Below are positions 50,174 to 59,583 of a stretch of 64,000 bases of DNA, in pieces. Source of the stretch: Acinetobacter bouvetii (lineage in GTDB: Bacteria > Pseudomonadota > Gammaproteobacteria > Pseudomonadales > Moraxellaceae); the NCBI RefSeq assembly GCF_902753875.1, contig NZ_CADDTS010000042.1, positions 1 through 64,000 on the forward strand, in the 5' to 3' direction. The number at the start of each line of letters is the position of its first letter. Within the stretch, counting starts at the first letter, position 1. A program made the translations under genes and the position numbers. The notes beneath the pieces are model-generated. The model did not search any database and was not told the origin of the DNA. It saw only the letters and a program-made list of their open reading frames with translations.

Positions 50174-50821
50174 TTAAGCCAGATTTTGTTCTTTAAATTT
50201 GGCACGCTGAAAAGCCGGTCGCTCGGAAAGACGTTTGATATAAGCACTAATGTGAGGATATGAACCCGATGTTCTGGACTGTAGCGCATCTAAAGGAAAC
50301 CACATCTGAATATCGGCAAAAGAAAATTCTCCCGCAACATAGTCATGCTTGGATAAGTAATCTTCCAGATAGCTAATATGATCTTTTAAACGCGGGTGAA
50401 TAAACCCGGACTTTACTCCTGCAGTAATCTTTTGCGCGACCGGTTTAATCAGCCAGGGCACATGTTTAGGTACATTGCTCATTACCAGTTGCATCACCAA
50501 TAAAGGCATCAGCGAACCTTCGGCATAGTGCATCCAGTAGCGATACTGATGCTGATCCTTTTTATTCTGTGGTTTAAATTTCTGTTTTTCATCATAGGTT
50601 TCTTGCAGATATTGCAAAATAACAGCGGATTCGGCAATGGTTTGATGATCATCCGTCAACACAGGCGCTTTCGCCAGAGGATGCACCAGTTTTAATTCAG
50701 GTGGCGCGGCAAAAGTCGGTAAGCGTTTATAAAACTTCACCTGATAATCCAGAGCCAGTTCTTCTAAGGCCCATAAAATCCGGAAAGAGCGAGATTGATC
50801 TAAGTGGTGCAGTGTAATCAT
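50174..50821 (-). CDS. Glutathione S-transferase
   Basis: A 215-residue GST. The thioredoxin-like N-terminal domain (ITLHHLDQSRSFRILWALEEL) has the glutathione-activating Ser region, and PVLTDDHQTIAESAVILQYL carries the SNAIL-type Glu-Ser motif. The C-terminal helical domain has FSFADIQMWFPL, the N-capping motif. Cytoplasmic; substrate unknown. Confidence 0.9.
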   Translation of the reverse strand: MITLHHLDQSRSFRILWALEELALDYQVKFYKRLPTFAAPPELKLVHPLAKAPVLTDDHQTIAESAVILQYLQETYDEKQKFKPQNKKDQHQYRYWMHYAEGSLMPLLVMQLVMSNVPKHVPWLIKPVAQKITAGVKSGFIHPRLKDHISYLEDYLSKHDYVAGEFSFADIQMWFPLDALQSRTSGSYPHISAYIKRLSERPAFQRAKFKEQNLA

Positions 50822-50921
50822 TATTTTTCACCTTGATTTTTTATACGCTGACTATAAACCCAAAACCTAAAAAAATGACATCCTGTATGCTACAAAATGT
50901 CATTTCGAGTTCTTGATCAGC

Positions 50922-51320
50922 TTAAAGCAGAACCGTATTAATTTCTAAACTGCGTAACAAGGTCTTGGTCACAGGCGTTTTACTGCTAATGTCCAACATC
51001 TTGTCTTTTAATTCATCCGATAATGGCTGGGCAAAAGACAAACGCCGTTCAATCCATTCTTTGCCTTCTTTATTGGCATTAAAATCTGCCTCTACCGAAA
51101 ACTCGCCCAGTTCTATTCCTTTATGACTGGCATACATGCGCAGCGTAATCATGGTACAGGAAATCAATGCTGAACAAAGCAAGTCATAAGGCGCAGGCCC
51201 GCGGTCCTGCCCACCAAAGGAAGCCGGTTTGTCGGTAATCAATTGATGGGTTCCGGTTTTGATCTCCCCCGCCCAAGGTTCGGCCAAGCTACGTACTTCT
51301 GCAGTTGCAATGATTGCCAT
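50922..51320 (-). CDS. OsmC family protein, second Cys missing
   Basis: A 132-residue OsmC/Ohr-superfamily protein. Cys55 (LISCTMITLRMYA) is kept, but the second redox Cys of the usual CPVTKTL motif is Thr115 (KTPVTKTL). The protein therefore probably cannot use the two-Cys peroxidase cycle of Ohr and OsmC. Similar single-Cys members exist in the YhfA-like branch. It lies 38 bases downstream of the pirin gene and is likely cotranscribed with it. Confidence 0.85.
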   Translation of the reverse strand: MAIIATAEVRSLAEPWAGEIKTGTHQLITDKPASFGGQDRGPAPYDLLCSALISCTMITLRMYASHKGIELGEFSVEADFNANKEGKEWIERRLSFAQPLSDELKDKMLDISSKTPVTKTLLRSLEINTVLL

Positions 51321-51357
51321 AAGTCAAAATCCTGAATTTTATAAGTTTATTTTATGG

Positions 51358-52305
51358 TTATTTAGAGGGACGCATTTTATCTGGAAATGCCGGCGCTTCT
51401 AAGCGTGGCCCCGGATAATCTGGAATGGTGCCAAAGCGTTCATCCTGACTGATCCAGTGATCCCGCGCTTTACACAGTTCTTCCTGCGTCCGGCCGACAA
51501 AATTCCACCACAGCAGAATAGGTGACTCAAAGGGTTCTCCACCCAGCAATAAAACGCGGCTGCCCTTATGTAAACGGATTTCAATTTCCTCTACACCCGG
51601 CTCCAAAACCACCATATTGTCTTCATTCAGTTCATGCGCATTGACCTCCGCTGAACCTTCCAAAGCCATCAAACCATATTCAAATTTTGGATTCAGTTTA
51701 ATTCGGGTGGTGGTGGATTCCTTGGCGGTGAGATCAACGCCCAGCAATTCACTATGTACTTCTACCGGAGATTGGGTTTGTAAAAATTCACCCACTAAAA
51801 CCGTAAATTCAACCTGATCTTTTTCCACCACCGGCAATTCTGGATAATGATCAAAACGTGGCGCCATATTAATTTTGTCATCTGGCAAGGCAATCCAAAG
51901 CTGAGCCGCATGCATATGGGTTTCCGTTTCCGGTGCGACTTCGGTATGGGAAATACCATAACCTGCTGTCATCAAATTGACCTGCTTGGGACGAATCAGC
52001 TGTTTGGTGCCCAAACTGTCGGTATGCATCATGGTGCCTTCAATCATCCAGGTGAAGGTCTGCAAACCGATATGTGGATGAGGTCCAACATCCAGACCAT
52101 CGCCTTGAGGGAAAGTGACCGGACCCGCATGATCTAAAAAGCACCATGCCCCAATCAGGCGTTTGTGCCGGCTGGGTAAGGCACGTTTAATCACAGTACC
52201 CTGCCCAATTTCCGCGCTACGCAAAGGAAATTCCTGAATAAACTGGTTCACGTATTTTTCACAATCGTCCGAATCGGACAGCTCGGTATAGTTGCTATTG
52301 GTCAT
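51358..52305 (-). CDS. Pirin family protein
   Basis: A 315-residue bicupin pirin. The metal-binding pattern is in GPHPHIGLQTFTWMIEG, MHTDSLG and ISHTEVAPETE. It resembles the pirin at 14452 in fold but differs in sequence (this one has the GAWCFLDHAGP N-terminal motif of bacterial YhhW-like pirins). The OsmC gene follows, suggesting a shared oxidative or electrophile stress theme. Confidence 0.9.
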   Translation of the reverse strand: MTNSNYTELSDSDDCEKYVNQFIQEFPLRSAEIGQGTVIKRALPSRHKRLIGAWCFLDHAGPVTFPQGDGLDVGPHPHIGLQTFTWMIEGTMMHTDSLGTKQLIRPKQVNLMTAGYGISHTEVAPETETHMHAAQLWIALPDDKINMAPRFDHYPELPVVEKDQVEFTVLVGEFLQTQSPVEVHSELLGVDLTAKESTTTRIKLNPKFEYGLMALEGSAEVNAHELNEDNMVVLEPGVEEIEIRLHKGSRVLLLGGEPFESPILLWWNFVGRTQEELCKARDHWISQDERFGTIPDYPGPRLEAPAFPDKMRPSK

Positions 52306-52637
52306 ATTGCAATCCTGAATCTCACGAATGAAGCTGCTTTTTATCTTCTGATCTATCCTGATGAATCATATAGGCTCTTGGCTGTTCAGCCTATAGCTAA
52401 GTTAATACGCTGAATACCATGTATAGGACAATATCATTTTTGAAATTTTTCTTAATCAAAATCTGTTAGGAGCCGTTAATCCATTTAATATTATTACCCT
52501 ATTCATATGAATTTTATAGATAAAATAAAATTTGTCACAATTATCCCAGCCAATCCCTGCGTATTTTATATACAAGGTTTTATCCTCAGCATAATATCTC
52601 TCCCTTACCAATCCCATAAAAAAAGAGGGGGAATCAC
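52306..52637. other. Gene-free intergenic region
   Basis: About 330 AT-rich bases between the divergent pirin and diguanylate cyclase genes. It must hold both promoters. I see no credible reading frame, RNA gene or clear operator; an AGAGGGGG ribosome site closes it. Confidence 0.4.
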
Positions 52638-53897
52638 ATGCCAAAGGAGGAGCCTATTCGTTCGCATAATGATGCAGGGACTCATCAGCTTTGGGAGAAT
52701 GGACACCCTTATTCGACAGCTGCCATTTTGCCCAAACAGCTGTGCAATATTGAAAATAAAAAAGCCATAAAATACCAATTACAAAACCCGACTACCCTTA
52801 TTCCAGAGCAATTTCAACAATACTATTTGGACTATCAGAATAAACACCAACGACACTTTTTAAAATGCGTTAATTTGATTGGTCAACTGACCTTTTTATG
52901 CTATTTCTTCGTAGATTGGGTGTTATTGCCAGAAGTAGGCATGCTATCCGGGATTATGCGCCTCAGTCTGGTGTTGATAACGGTATTGATCAACTGGCTG
53001 GCTTTTCGTTACTGCAAGAATATTAAAGTTTTAGATAGCTTGCTGCCGGTGTACGTGGCTATCGGAGCAGCCGTATGGCTTCAACTTTTGCTTCTATCAC
53101 ACAGCCCGGTTGTGCATACCTACATTTATGCGGCAGTCATTTTTATTCTGTTGGGCAGTTTATGCATACAGGTTTCCTTTAGAAATTCAATTTTTACTTC
53201 AGCCTTGATTAGTACGGTCATTTTTCAGGGCGTCATCCAGTTAGTCAGCTTAGAGGAAGTAGCTTTATTCTTTATCATTTATACCCCGGTGCTGCTACTG
53301 AGCATGTATATCAGCTGGAATAACACTTTAAACTCTAAACGCAATTTTTTACGTGCATTATTAAATGATTGGAGTTATTACGCCCTAACTGAACTGGCGC
53401 ATACCGATGAATTAACCCAGCTGAATAATCGCAGACAGTTTATGCAGGTTGCCGAACAGGCGATTCACAAATGGCCTCGCTATAATTTGGCCTGTTTATT
53501 GATGTTTGATATCGACTTTTTTAAGAATATTAATGATACCTATGGGCATGATGTCGGTGATGAAGTACTGCGTGTGCTGGCTGACATTGCGCGTCGGGAA
53601 ATGCGTTATAGCGATGTACTAGCGCGTTTTGGCGGAGAAGAATTCATTGCCTTACTTCCTAACACCACACTGGAAGATGCCATTGCCATTGCCAATCGCT
53701 TATGTCGAAAAATTGAAGGCCATCAAATCTGCATTAAAGATAAATTCTTCTTCAATTTCAGTGTTTCGATTGGCGTATCTCAGCTGCAACCGCATCAAAA
53801 TGACTTGAACCTGCTGATTAAAAATGCCGATATTGCGCTGTATCAAGCCAAGAAAAATGGCCGCAATCAAGTGGCGATTTATACTTGTAAGGATTAA
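52638..53897 (+). CDS. Membrane-bound diguanylate cyclase (GGDEF)
   Basis: A 419-residue protein with six or so N-terminal membrane segments (about residues 75-230) and a C-terminal GGDEF domain (about 250-419). The active-site loop is GGEEF (RFGGEEFIALLP), compatible with activity. The inhibitory I-site RYSD lies five residues before it, so product inhibition by cyclic di-GMP is expected. The MASE-like membrane part probably senses an unknown signal. Confidence 0.93.
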   Translation: MPKEEPIRSHNDAGTHQLWENGHPYSTAAILPKQLCNIENKKAIKYQLQNPTTLIPEQFQQYYLDYQNKHQRHFLKCVNLIGQLTFLCYFFVDWVLLPEVGMLSGIMRLSLVLITVLINWLAFRYCKNIKVLDSLLPVYVAIGAAVWLQLLLLSHSPVVHTYIYAAVIFILLGSLCIQVSFRNSIFTSALISTVIFQGVIQLVSLEEVALFFIIYTPVLLLSMYISWNNTLNSKRNFLRALLNDWSYYALTELAHTDELTQLNNRRQFMQVAEQAIHKWPRYNLACLLMFDIDFFKNINDTYGHDVGDEVLRVLADIARREMRYSDVLARFGGEEFIALLPNTTLEDAIAIANRLCRKIEGHQICIKDKFFFNFSVSIGVSQLQPHQNDLNLLIKNADIALYQAKKNGRNQVAIYTCKD

Positions 53898-54007
53898 GAA
53901 TTGTCTTCATCAAATCGGTTTTGCTTATTTTTATAAAAAAAGTTTCATTCGGTTTAATAGCCTATTGCATATTCTTGTCCAATTGGACACTTAATAGTAT
54001 ATCGTAC

Positions 54008-54037
54008 TGGACATAGATTCTTCTTTTAATTGGACAC
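54008..54037 (+). repeat. Left copy of an IS-like inverted repeat
   Basis: The 29 bases from TGGACA to TTGGACA match the reverse complement of 54633-54661 at 24 positions, with a shared ATTCTTCTTT core. It resembles a terminal repeat of an IS3-family element. A perfect 14-base palindrome (TGTCCAATTGGACA, 53976-53989) lies just outside it. Confidence 0.7.
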
Positions 54038-54101
54038 TCTGATTTTCAGACACTCTTTGTATCTAAAACGAAATTTAAATGAAAAAAGTAAAATGATTAC
54101 T

Positions 54102-54614
54102 ATGAAAAAAACAGTTATTGCACTGATTTACTTAAGTATATTTTTGACAGGCTGTTCCTCGCTTCTTAATCCAAGTATTCAGAATGCACTAAAAGAAGTA
54201 AGAACATCGAACTTCCTAAAAAATGAAGATAAAACAAAAACCATCGGTGGGATTGATGCAAACAGCAATGGTGTGCGAGATGATATTGAGGGATATATAA
54301 ATCTCAAATATGGAAATAACCCCAAATTTGTTAGCGTATATATGCAGTATGCAAAAGAATTACGAAGAAAGCTGACTTTGGCTAGTGATGATCGTGAAGT
54401 CTATCGTAGAGCATCACACAAAGTCAGTAGGCAAATGGTTTGTGCTTCGAAAATTGACTATGAAGTTGAGCCTGAAAAAATGTATCGAGACACAATGATC
54501 ATCTACGCCCTGTCGGTGAATACTAAGCAGCGTAAGGCTGAAAGTAATCGTATTAGCTCATTGGTGAGTGGCATGGTCTTCACATTGCCAACTGAGGAAC
54601 ATTGCAAAAATTAA
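54102..54614 (+). CDS. Hypothetical lipoprotein with an EF-hand-like loop
   Basis: A 170-residue lipoprotein (start MKKTVIALIYLSIFLTGCSS; lipobox LTGC). Near residue 50 it has GIDANSNGVRDDIEGYI, a Dx[DN]xNG loop like calcium-binding EF-hand or dockerin motifs. It ends with a Cys (EEHC) and has an internal Cys. Starts at 54030 or 54093 are in frame, but neither has a clear ribosome site. The gene is enclosed by inverted repeats at 54008 and 54633, so it may be a passenger of a mobile cassette. Function unknown. Confidence 0.7.
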   Translation: MKKTVIALIYLSIFLTGCSSLLNPSIQNALKEVRTSNFLKNEDKTKTIGGIDANSNGVRDDIEGYINLKYGNNPKFVSVYMQYAKELRRKLTLASDDREVYRRASHKVSRQMVCASKIDYEVEPEKMYRDTMIIYALSVNTKQRKAESNRISSLVSGMVFTLPTEEHCKN

Positions 54615-54632
54615 CGAATACGTTTATTAAAA

Positions 54633-54661
54633 TGTCCAAATTAAAGAAGAATGGGTGTCCA
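54633..54661 (-). repeat. Right copy of an IS-like inverted repeat
   Basis: Starting TGTCCAAATT and ending GGTGTCCA, this is the inverted partner of 54008-54037 (24 of 29 match). It lies 18 bases after the lipoprotein stop codon. No clear short direct repeat is seen just outside the pair. Confidence 0.7.
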
Positions 54662-54805
54662 AATACTTATTGATTTTGCAGCCTATTCGTACCCTAAAAT
54701 AAATTGAGTTCTTTTTAGTCGATAGCTTCATTTATAAACAGCACAATAATTCGATATAGACAAATTCATTTTCTTCTATTAAGTATTTAATTTGCAAAAA
54801 TATAA

Positions 54806-54829
54806 AAAAGGACGCTTTCGCGTCCTTTT
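54806..54829 (-). terminator. Terminator at the end of the guaA transcript
   Basis: A 10-base perfect stem (AAAAGGACGC / GCGTCCTTTT, loop TTTC), followed on the minus strand by TTTTTTATATTTTT. It lies beyond the hairpin array, about 245 bases after the guaA stop. Confidence 0.9.
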
Positions 54830-54875
54830 CAATCGAGGGATTTAGCTTTGATTCAACTGTCGCACGCATCTTGCA

Positions 54876-55076
54876 CAAAATTCAAAGCAGCACTTTGAAT
54901 TTTGCTCATGGCGTAATTTAGACGGACAGGAGTACTGTCCGAAACCCCTCACTGCCGTAGGCACAGCCTTTGGCGTAAAATCGGCTAAAAGCTATCGCTT
55001 TTAGAAATCCCCTCTGCCGCGCGCAGCGCTTGGCGTAAAACTGGCACGAAGCAGTGCTTCGTGAAAGCCCAGTTTT
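54876..55076 (-). repeat. Array of four hairpins with conserved spacers, 3' of guaA
   Basis: Four perfect stems of unrelated sequence follow each other: A 54876-54904 (12-base arms), B 54923-54941 (7), C 54985-55004 (8), D 55045-55063 (8, with an outer stem formed by AAAACTGG 55037-55044 and CCAGTTTT). The spacers between B-C and C-D share CCCCTC.CTGCCG and TTGGCGTAAAA. Arms differ but always pair, so structure rather than sequence is kept. It runs from the guaA stop codon to near the transcript's terminator and would be part of its 3' UTR or a processed small RNA. Confidence 0.65.
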
Positions 55077-56643
55077 ACTCCCATTCAATTGTTGCTGGTG
55101 GCTTAGATGACACGTCATAAACCACACGTGAAACATCTTTAATTTCGTTCATGATACGAGTCGAAATTTTATCAACCAACTCATATGGAAGATGAGCAAA
55201 ACGTGCTGTCATAAAGTCAACAGTTTCAACCGCACGAAGTGCAATCACCCATGCATAACGACGGCCATCACCTACGACACCCACAGATTTAACTGGCTGG
55301 AATACCGCGAAGGCTTGAGCAGTTTTATCATACCAGCCACTAGCACGAAGTTCCTGCATGAAAATATCATCTGCTAAACGTAGGATGTCTGCATATTCTT
55401 TTTTCACTTCACCCAAAATACGCACGCCCAAACCTGGACCTGGGAATGGGTGACGGTAAAGCATTTCGTAAGGAAGACCTAAAGTGGTACCTAAACGGCG
55501 TACTTCATCTTTGAACAAGTCACGAATTGGCTCAACCAGTTCAAAGGCTAAATCTTCCGGTAAACCGCCCACGTTGTGGTGAGATTTAATCACGTGTGCT
55601 TTACCATTTTTGGTTGCAGCAGATTCAATCACGTCTGGATAAATCGTACCTTGAGCAAGGAAGTTTACGCCATCAAGCTTACGTGCTTCTTCAGCAAATA
55701 CTTCAATGAACTCACGACCAATGATTTTACGTTTTTTCTCAGGATCAACTTCACCTGCAAGCGCAGACAAGAAACGGTTTTCAGCATCGGCACGAATTAC
55801 GCGAATACCCATGTTTTTGGCAAACATGTCCATCACTTGCTCGCCTTCGTTCAAACGAAGCAAGCCGTTATCTACAAATACACAAGTCAACTGATCGCCA
55901 ATCGCACGGTGTAAAAGTGCAGCAACTACAGATGAATCTACACCACCTGAAAGACCAAGTAGAACTTTTTGATCACCAATTTGCTCACGTAACTGTTCTA
56001 CGCGCAGGTCGATGATGTTTTCAGAATTCCAAAGATTACGGCAACCACAGATGCTGTGTACGAAGTTAGATAATAACTCGGCACCTTTTGCAGTATGCGT
56101 CACTTCAGGGTGGAACTGTACACCGTAGAAACGACGTTTTTCATCACTTACCGCTGCAAATGGACAGCTTGGTGTACTGGCAGTCACCTGGAAACCTTCC
56201 GGAATCGCACTGACTTTATCGCCATGGCTCATCCAAACATTGAGTTTGTTTTCGCCATCGTTTAAATCCCCAAGAAGCTGGTCACGTACTAAAACATCTA
56301 CCGCTGCATAACCAAATTCATGCACTGTACCTGGCTCTACTTTACCGCCAAGCTGTTCAGACATGGTTTGCAAGCCGTAGCAAATACCCAATACAGGTAC
56401 GCCCAAGTTGAATACAACTTCAGGCGCGCGTGGACTACCTTCTTCATGAACACTTTCAGGACCACCGGACAAGATGATACCGTTTGGATTAAATGCGCGA
56501 ATGTCTTCTTCAGACATGTCATAGGCATACATTTCAGAATATACGCCAGCTTCACGTACACGACGTGCAATCAGCTGACTGTATTGAGAACCGAAGTCCA
56601 AGATCAGGATACGGTCTTCAGTGATTTGAGTATTGGTAGTCAT
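55075..56643 (-). CDS. guaA: GMP synthase (glutamine-hydrolysing)
   Basis: A 522-residue enzyme converting XMP to GMP. The N-terminal class I amidotransferase domain has Cys in GICYGLQ, with HPEVTHT completing the triad; the ATP-pyrophosphatase loop is GLSGGVDSS, and the C-terminal dimer domain ends TIEWE. I choose ATG 56643 ([20 protein letters not shown]). Its last codons touch the hairpin array that follows. Confidence 0.98.
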   Translation of the reverse strand: MTTNTQITEDRILILDFGSQYSQLIARRVREAGVYSEMYAYDMSEEDIRAFNPNGIILSGGPESVHEEGSPRAPEVVFNLGVPVLGICYGLQTMSEQLGGKVEPGTVHEFGYAAVDVLVRDQLLGDLNDGENKLNVWMSHGDKVSAIPEGFQVTASTPSCPFAAVSDEKRRFYGVQFHPEVTHTAKGAELLSNFVHSICGCRNLWNSENIIDLRVEQLREQIGDQKVLLGLSGGVDSSVVAALLHRAIGDQLTCVFVDNGLLRLNEGEQVMDMFAKNMGIRVIRADAENRFLSALAGEVDPEKKRKIIGREFIEVFAEEARKLDGVNFLAQGTIYPDVIESAATKNGKAHVIKSHHNVGGLPEDLAFELVEPIRDLFKDEVRRLGTTLGLPYEMLYRHPFPGPGLGVRILGEVKKEYADILRLADDIFMQELRASGWYDKTAQAFAVFQPVKSVGVVGDGRRYAWVIALRAVETVDFMTARFAHLPYELVDKISTRIMNEIKDVSRVVYDVSSKPPATIEWE

Positions 56644-56911
56644 GACAAACAACTATGCAAGGCAAACGAAATAAGCGCTGCATTCTATCATTTTTCCATA
56701 CATTAAGCACACTATTCGCACAAGGGTTTCATTTAGTTGATTGCATTATATTTCGAACAGCAAAAAGCACCTGTTCAGGCGCTTTGCTTATTTTGCAATT
56801 TGAGCTTATTGGATCCCCTTCTGCCTATCGTGAGGGGCATATTCACTTTCCCCATTTTTTCAATTGAATCAATAATCTTTTACCGTGTGGTTTTAAAGCA
56901 CACTGTTTAAA

Positions 56912-57379
56912 TTAGTGCTGGTTGTACCACATCCATTTATCCTTTGAACTGGTCATTTTTTCTATTTTCATCACATCAATACTACTGGCTTTATTAGCAT
57001 GTGCATCGACTTCGCCCATGACGTTCACCTGATCACCAACTTTTAAAGCTAAGGGTCTCCACAAATCTTCATCTACATCAATATCAATAGAACCTGTACC
57101 ATCTTTCAGTTCAAAATGATCGCCACGCAGGTGTTTGACAATTGTGCCGGATAGCATGACCATCGTTTGATCTGCCAGTTTTTTCACTTCTGCTACAGCC
57201 ATCATTCTGTGACCATTTTCATTCATCATCCAATGATCACACCCTTTCATCATATGACCATTTCCATTCCTCATCTGCTGATCACATCCCATCATCATAT
57301 GATTACTTTCACCAGCATAGCTTGAAATTGTGCAAAGCATTGAAACAGAAGTAAAAACCACCCATAACATTTTCTTCAT
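56912..57379 (-). CDS. OB-fold (YgiW/YdeI-like) exported protein with Met/His repeats
   Basis: A 155-residue exported protein with a signal peptide (SVSMLCTISSYAGES). Its N-terminal third has two near-repeats of the type GCD..M.N.NGHMM, rich in Met, His and Cys, followed by the bacterial OB-fold domain (VKKLADQTMVMLSGTIVKHLRGDHFELKDGTGSIDIDVDEDLW). ATG 57379 has GGAG six bases upstream. The Met/His repeats could bind copper or another metal; relatives of the OB-fold domain protect against peroxide and metals. It is a stand-alone gene. Confidence 0.82.
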   Translation of the reverse strand: MKKMLWVVFTSVSMLCTISSYAGESNHMMMGCDQQMRNGNGHMMKGCDHWMMNENGHRMMAVAEVKKLADQTMVMLSGTIVKHLRGDHFELKDGTGSIDIDVDEDLWRPLALKVGDQVNVMGEVDAHANKASSIDVMKIEKMTSSKDKWMWYNQH

Positions 57380-57502
57380 GATTGACTCCACTACAGTAGT
57401 TTCATCAATCATTATTGAAGCAAAATTGGCCTATTTTGTACGCAGCTTTTATGTACTGTGCACAGGTTTTTTGTAATTACAAAATGGCGATCATCGTGAG
57501 TA

Positions 57503-57949
57503 TTAGGGTACTCTTCTGGACACTTCCGCTAAGGGTTTCTCCAGCATATTATCTACACTGAATTTTCCTGCACCATGCAGCATCAGGAATAAAAGACCAC
57601 CGGTCATCGCCATATTTTTCATTAAGTTAATACTATCTTCAGCACCGCCATGAAATAACACTGCGGTCACTACACTAAATATAGCCAAACCTAAAGCGGC
57701 AAGACGGGCTTGAAAGCCCAATAACAAAGCCAATCCCCCACCAAATTCAACCAGAATGGTTAGCGGAAGTAGCGCACCGGGCACTCCCTTGGACTCCATA
57801 TAAGCGATGGTTGTTTTATAGGCTGTAATTTTTCCCCAGCCTGCCACAAGAAAAATATAGGCCATCAGCACACGTGCAACCAGACTGATGAAGGCATCGG
57901 TGTTTGGGCCTTGTACACTATCTTTTATAAAAGCATTCGGATTAAACAT
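57503..57949 (-). CDS. DoxX family membrane protein
   Basis: A 148-residue protein with four membrane segments and the DoxX motif (LVARVLMAYIFLVAGWGKI). Start at ATG 57949 has AGGTGA upstream. DoxX-like proteins have been linked to oxidative stress and thiosulfate oxidation, but function here is not known. Confidence 0.88.
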   Translation of the reverse strand: MFNPNAFIKDSVQGPNTDAFISLVARVLMAYIFLVAGWGKITAYKTTIAYMESKGVPGALLPLTILVEFGGGLALLLGFQARLAALGLAIFSVVTAVLFHGGAEDSINLMKNMAMTGGLLFLMLHGAGKFSVDNMLEKPLAEVSRRVP

Positions 57950-58144
57950 GAAAGTCACCTATGAATTTTTTGTTTTAATGACGTTCTCATCTTAAGCCTT
58001 TTTCAGTTAACAACAAAAACGAATTTGTCAGCCAAATTATGGCAAAAGAAGAAATCTTTAAAATACAATTTATTTGCTTTTTGGTACTGACTTTCATGTC
58101 CCAGACTGCTAGGATTTCAGCATATTTTTGCTGTCTGTAGCCCC

Positions 58145-58777
58145 ATGGAACTGCTTGATTTTATCTTACATGTTGATGCCCATCTGCTCGAATTTATCTC
58201 TAATTATGGCGTGTGGATTTATGCCATTCTGTTCTTAATTATTTTTGTGGAAACCGGTCTGGTGGTCATGCCATTTTTACCCGGTGACAGCTTATTATTT
58301 GCTGCCGGGGCATTGGCAGCATCCACGGGGGCCATGGATCCGGTTATTTTAGTGGTTCTGCTCTTTTCAGCTGCAGTACTGGGGGACACCTTAAATTATC
58401 ATATTGGTAAATTTATTGGGCCACGGGTCTTTGAAATTGAATCACGTTTTATTAATAAACAACATTTGACCTATACACAGAAATTTTTTGAAAAGCACGG
58501 CGGCAAGACCATTATTTTTGCCCGTTTTATTCCTTTTGCCCGTACCTTTGCGCCATTTGTCGCTGGTGCAGGCAGCATGAATTATAAATATTTCCTGAGT
58601 TTTAATGCGATTGGTGCCATTTGCTGGGTCGGTTCTTTTATTACTTTGGGCTATTTATTTGGCAACATGCCGATTGTGAAAGACAATTTTACTCATCTGA
58701 TTTTTGGCATCATTATTATTAGTGTCTTGCCCGGCATTATCGGTTTTATTCGTCAGAAACTCAAAAAAGCGCCTTAA
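58145..58777 (+). CDS. DedA family membrane protein
   Basis: A 210-residue inner-membrane protein. ETGLVVMPFLPGDSLLFAAGA and KHGGKTIIFARFIPFARTFAPFVAGAG are the two conserved DedA/VTT motifs, with the essential Glu and Arg residues. Members are lipid (undecaprenyl-phosphate or phospholipid) flippases or scramblases that affect membrane potential. It ends in a four-base overlap with the convergent LysE gene. Confidence 0.93.
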   Translation: MELLDFILHVDAHLLEFISNYGVWIYAILFLIIFVETGLVVMPFLPGDSLLFAAGALAASTGAMDPVILVVLLFSAAVLGDTLNYHIGKFIGPRVFEIESRFINKQHLTYTQKFFEKHGGKTIIFARFIPFARTFAPFVAGAGSMNYKYFLSFNAIGAICWVGSFITLGYLFGNMPIVKDNFTHLIFGIIIISVLPGIIGFIRQKLKKAP

Positions 58778-59364
58778 AAGAAGCGAATCATTACCGGTAA
58801 CATACACATAATCAGCAACATGGCCGATCCTTTATATAAAAGATCGGCTTTTTTTTGCGTGGACTGCACCGCCAAAATGGCACGTCCAAAGGACATCCAG
58901 AAGACTGCTGTCGGCAACAGTACCAAACTGAAGGCAGCAAATACCAAAATAAAATTGGTCGGGTTATTCCAGGTTTCTGCAGGTAAAATGCCTGCCGCAA
59001 ACAATAAAGCTTTGGGATTTTTTAAGATGGAAAAAAACAGTTGTCGCGGCCGGATTGAAGGATGACGCTGATGATGCTTTTCTAAATCCGAAGACTTCCA
59101 TAAATGAAACGCCATCCAGATGACATAGGCAGCACTTAACAGATGTAGCAGATGAATAAAATTTGGCCAGATTGGACTACATAAATGAATAATGATGGCC
59201 CATAAATTGATGGCATAAAAATAGCCCAACAATTCTGCCGGAATCAGCAAACTGGTTTTAGCAATGCCTTGCTGATGTGCAGAGCTTGCCAGTAATGCAT
59301 TGGTGGGACCCGGAATCATCAATACCGCAATCACTGCCAAGACAAAAAGCCAACTCTCAATCAT
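58774..59364 (-). CDS. LysE family translocator
   Basis: A 196-residue membrane protein with six hydrophobic segments and the short N-terminal signature VLMIPGPTNALLASSAHQQG of the LysE superfamily, followed by FSILKNPKALLFAAGILP. It probably exports amino acids or related small molecules. It is only weakly similar to the RhtB-like protein at 30664. The gene ends over the 3' end of the DedA gene. Confidence 0.88.
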   Translation of the reverse strand: MIESWLFVLAVIAVLMIPGPTNALLASSAHQQGIAKTSLLIPAELLGYFYAINLWAIIIHLCSPIWPNFIHLLHLLSAAYVIWMAFHLWKSSDLEKHHQRHPSIRPRQLFFSILKNPKALLFAAGILPAETWNNPTNFILVFAAFSLVLLPTAVFWMSFGRAILAVQSTQKKADLLYKGSAMLLIMCMLPVMIRFF

Positions 59365-59583
59365 AAATACCTGACATCACCATTTAACAGGGCCACACCT
59401 TATATGAAACTGATAAAAAGTGACAAGTGTTTCAATTTCCTAAATATAACCTCAGCAGTTTAAATGAACCAATAAAAAAACATAAATAATTGATATTAAA
59501 ATAATTATAATTGAAATATTTTGCTAAGATTTTATCACTCCGTGATCAGTCCAAGACCAAGCGCAGAGCGATAGATTGATGAA

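Noticed and set aside
54840..55076. CRISPR array
   Set aside because: The repeats are imperfect, few, and made of variable self-pairing hairpins with conserved spacers, the reverse of a CRISPR layout, and there are no cas genes.
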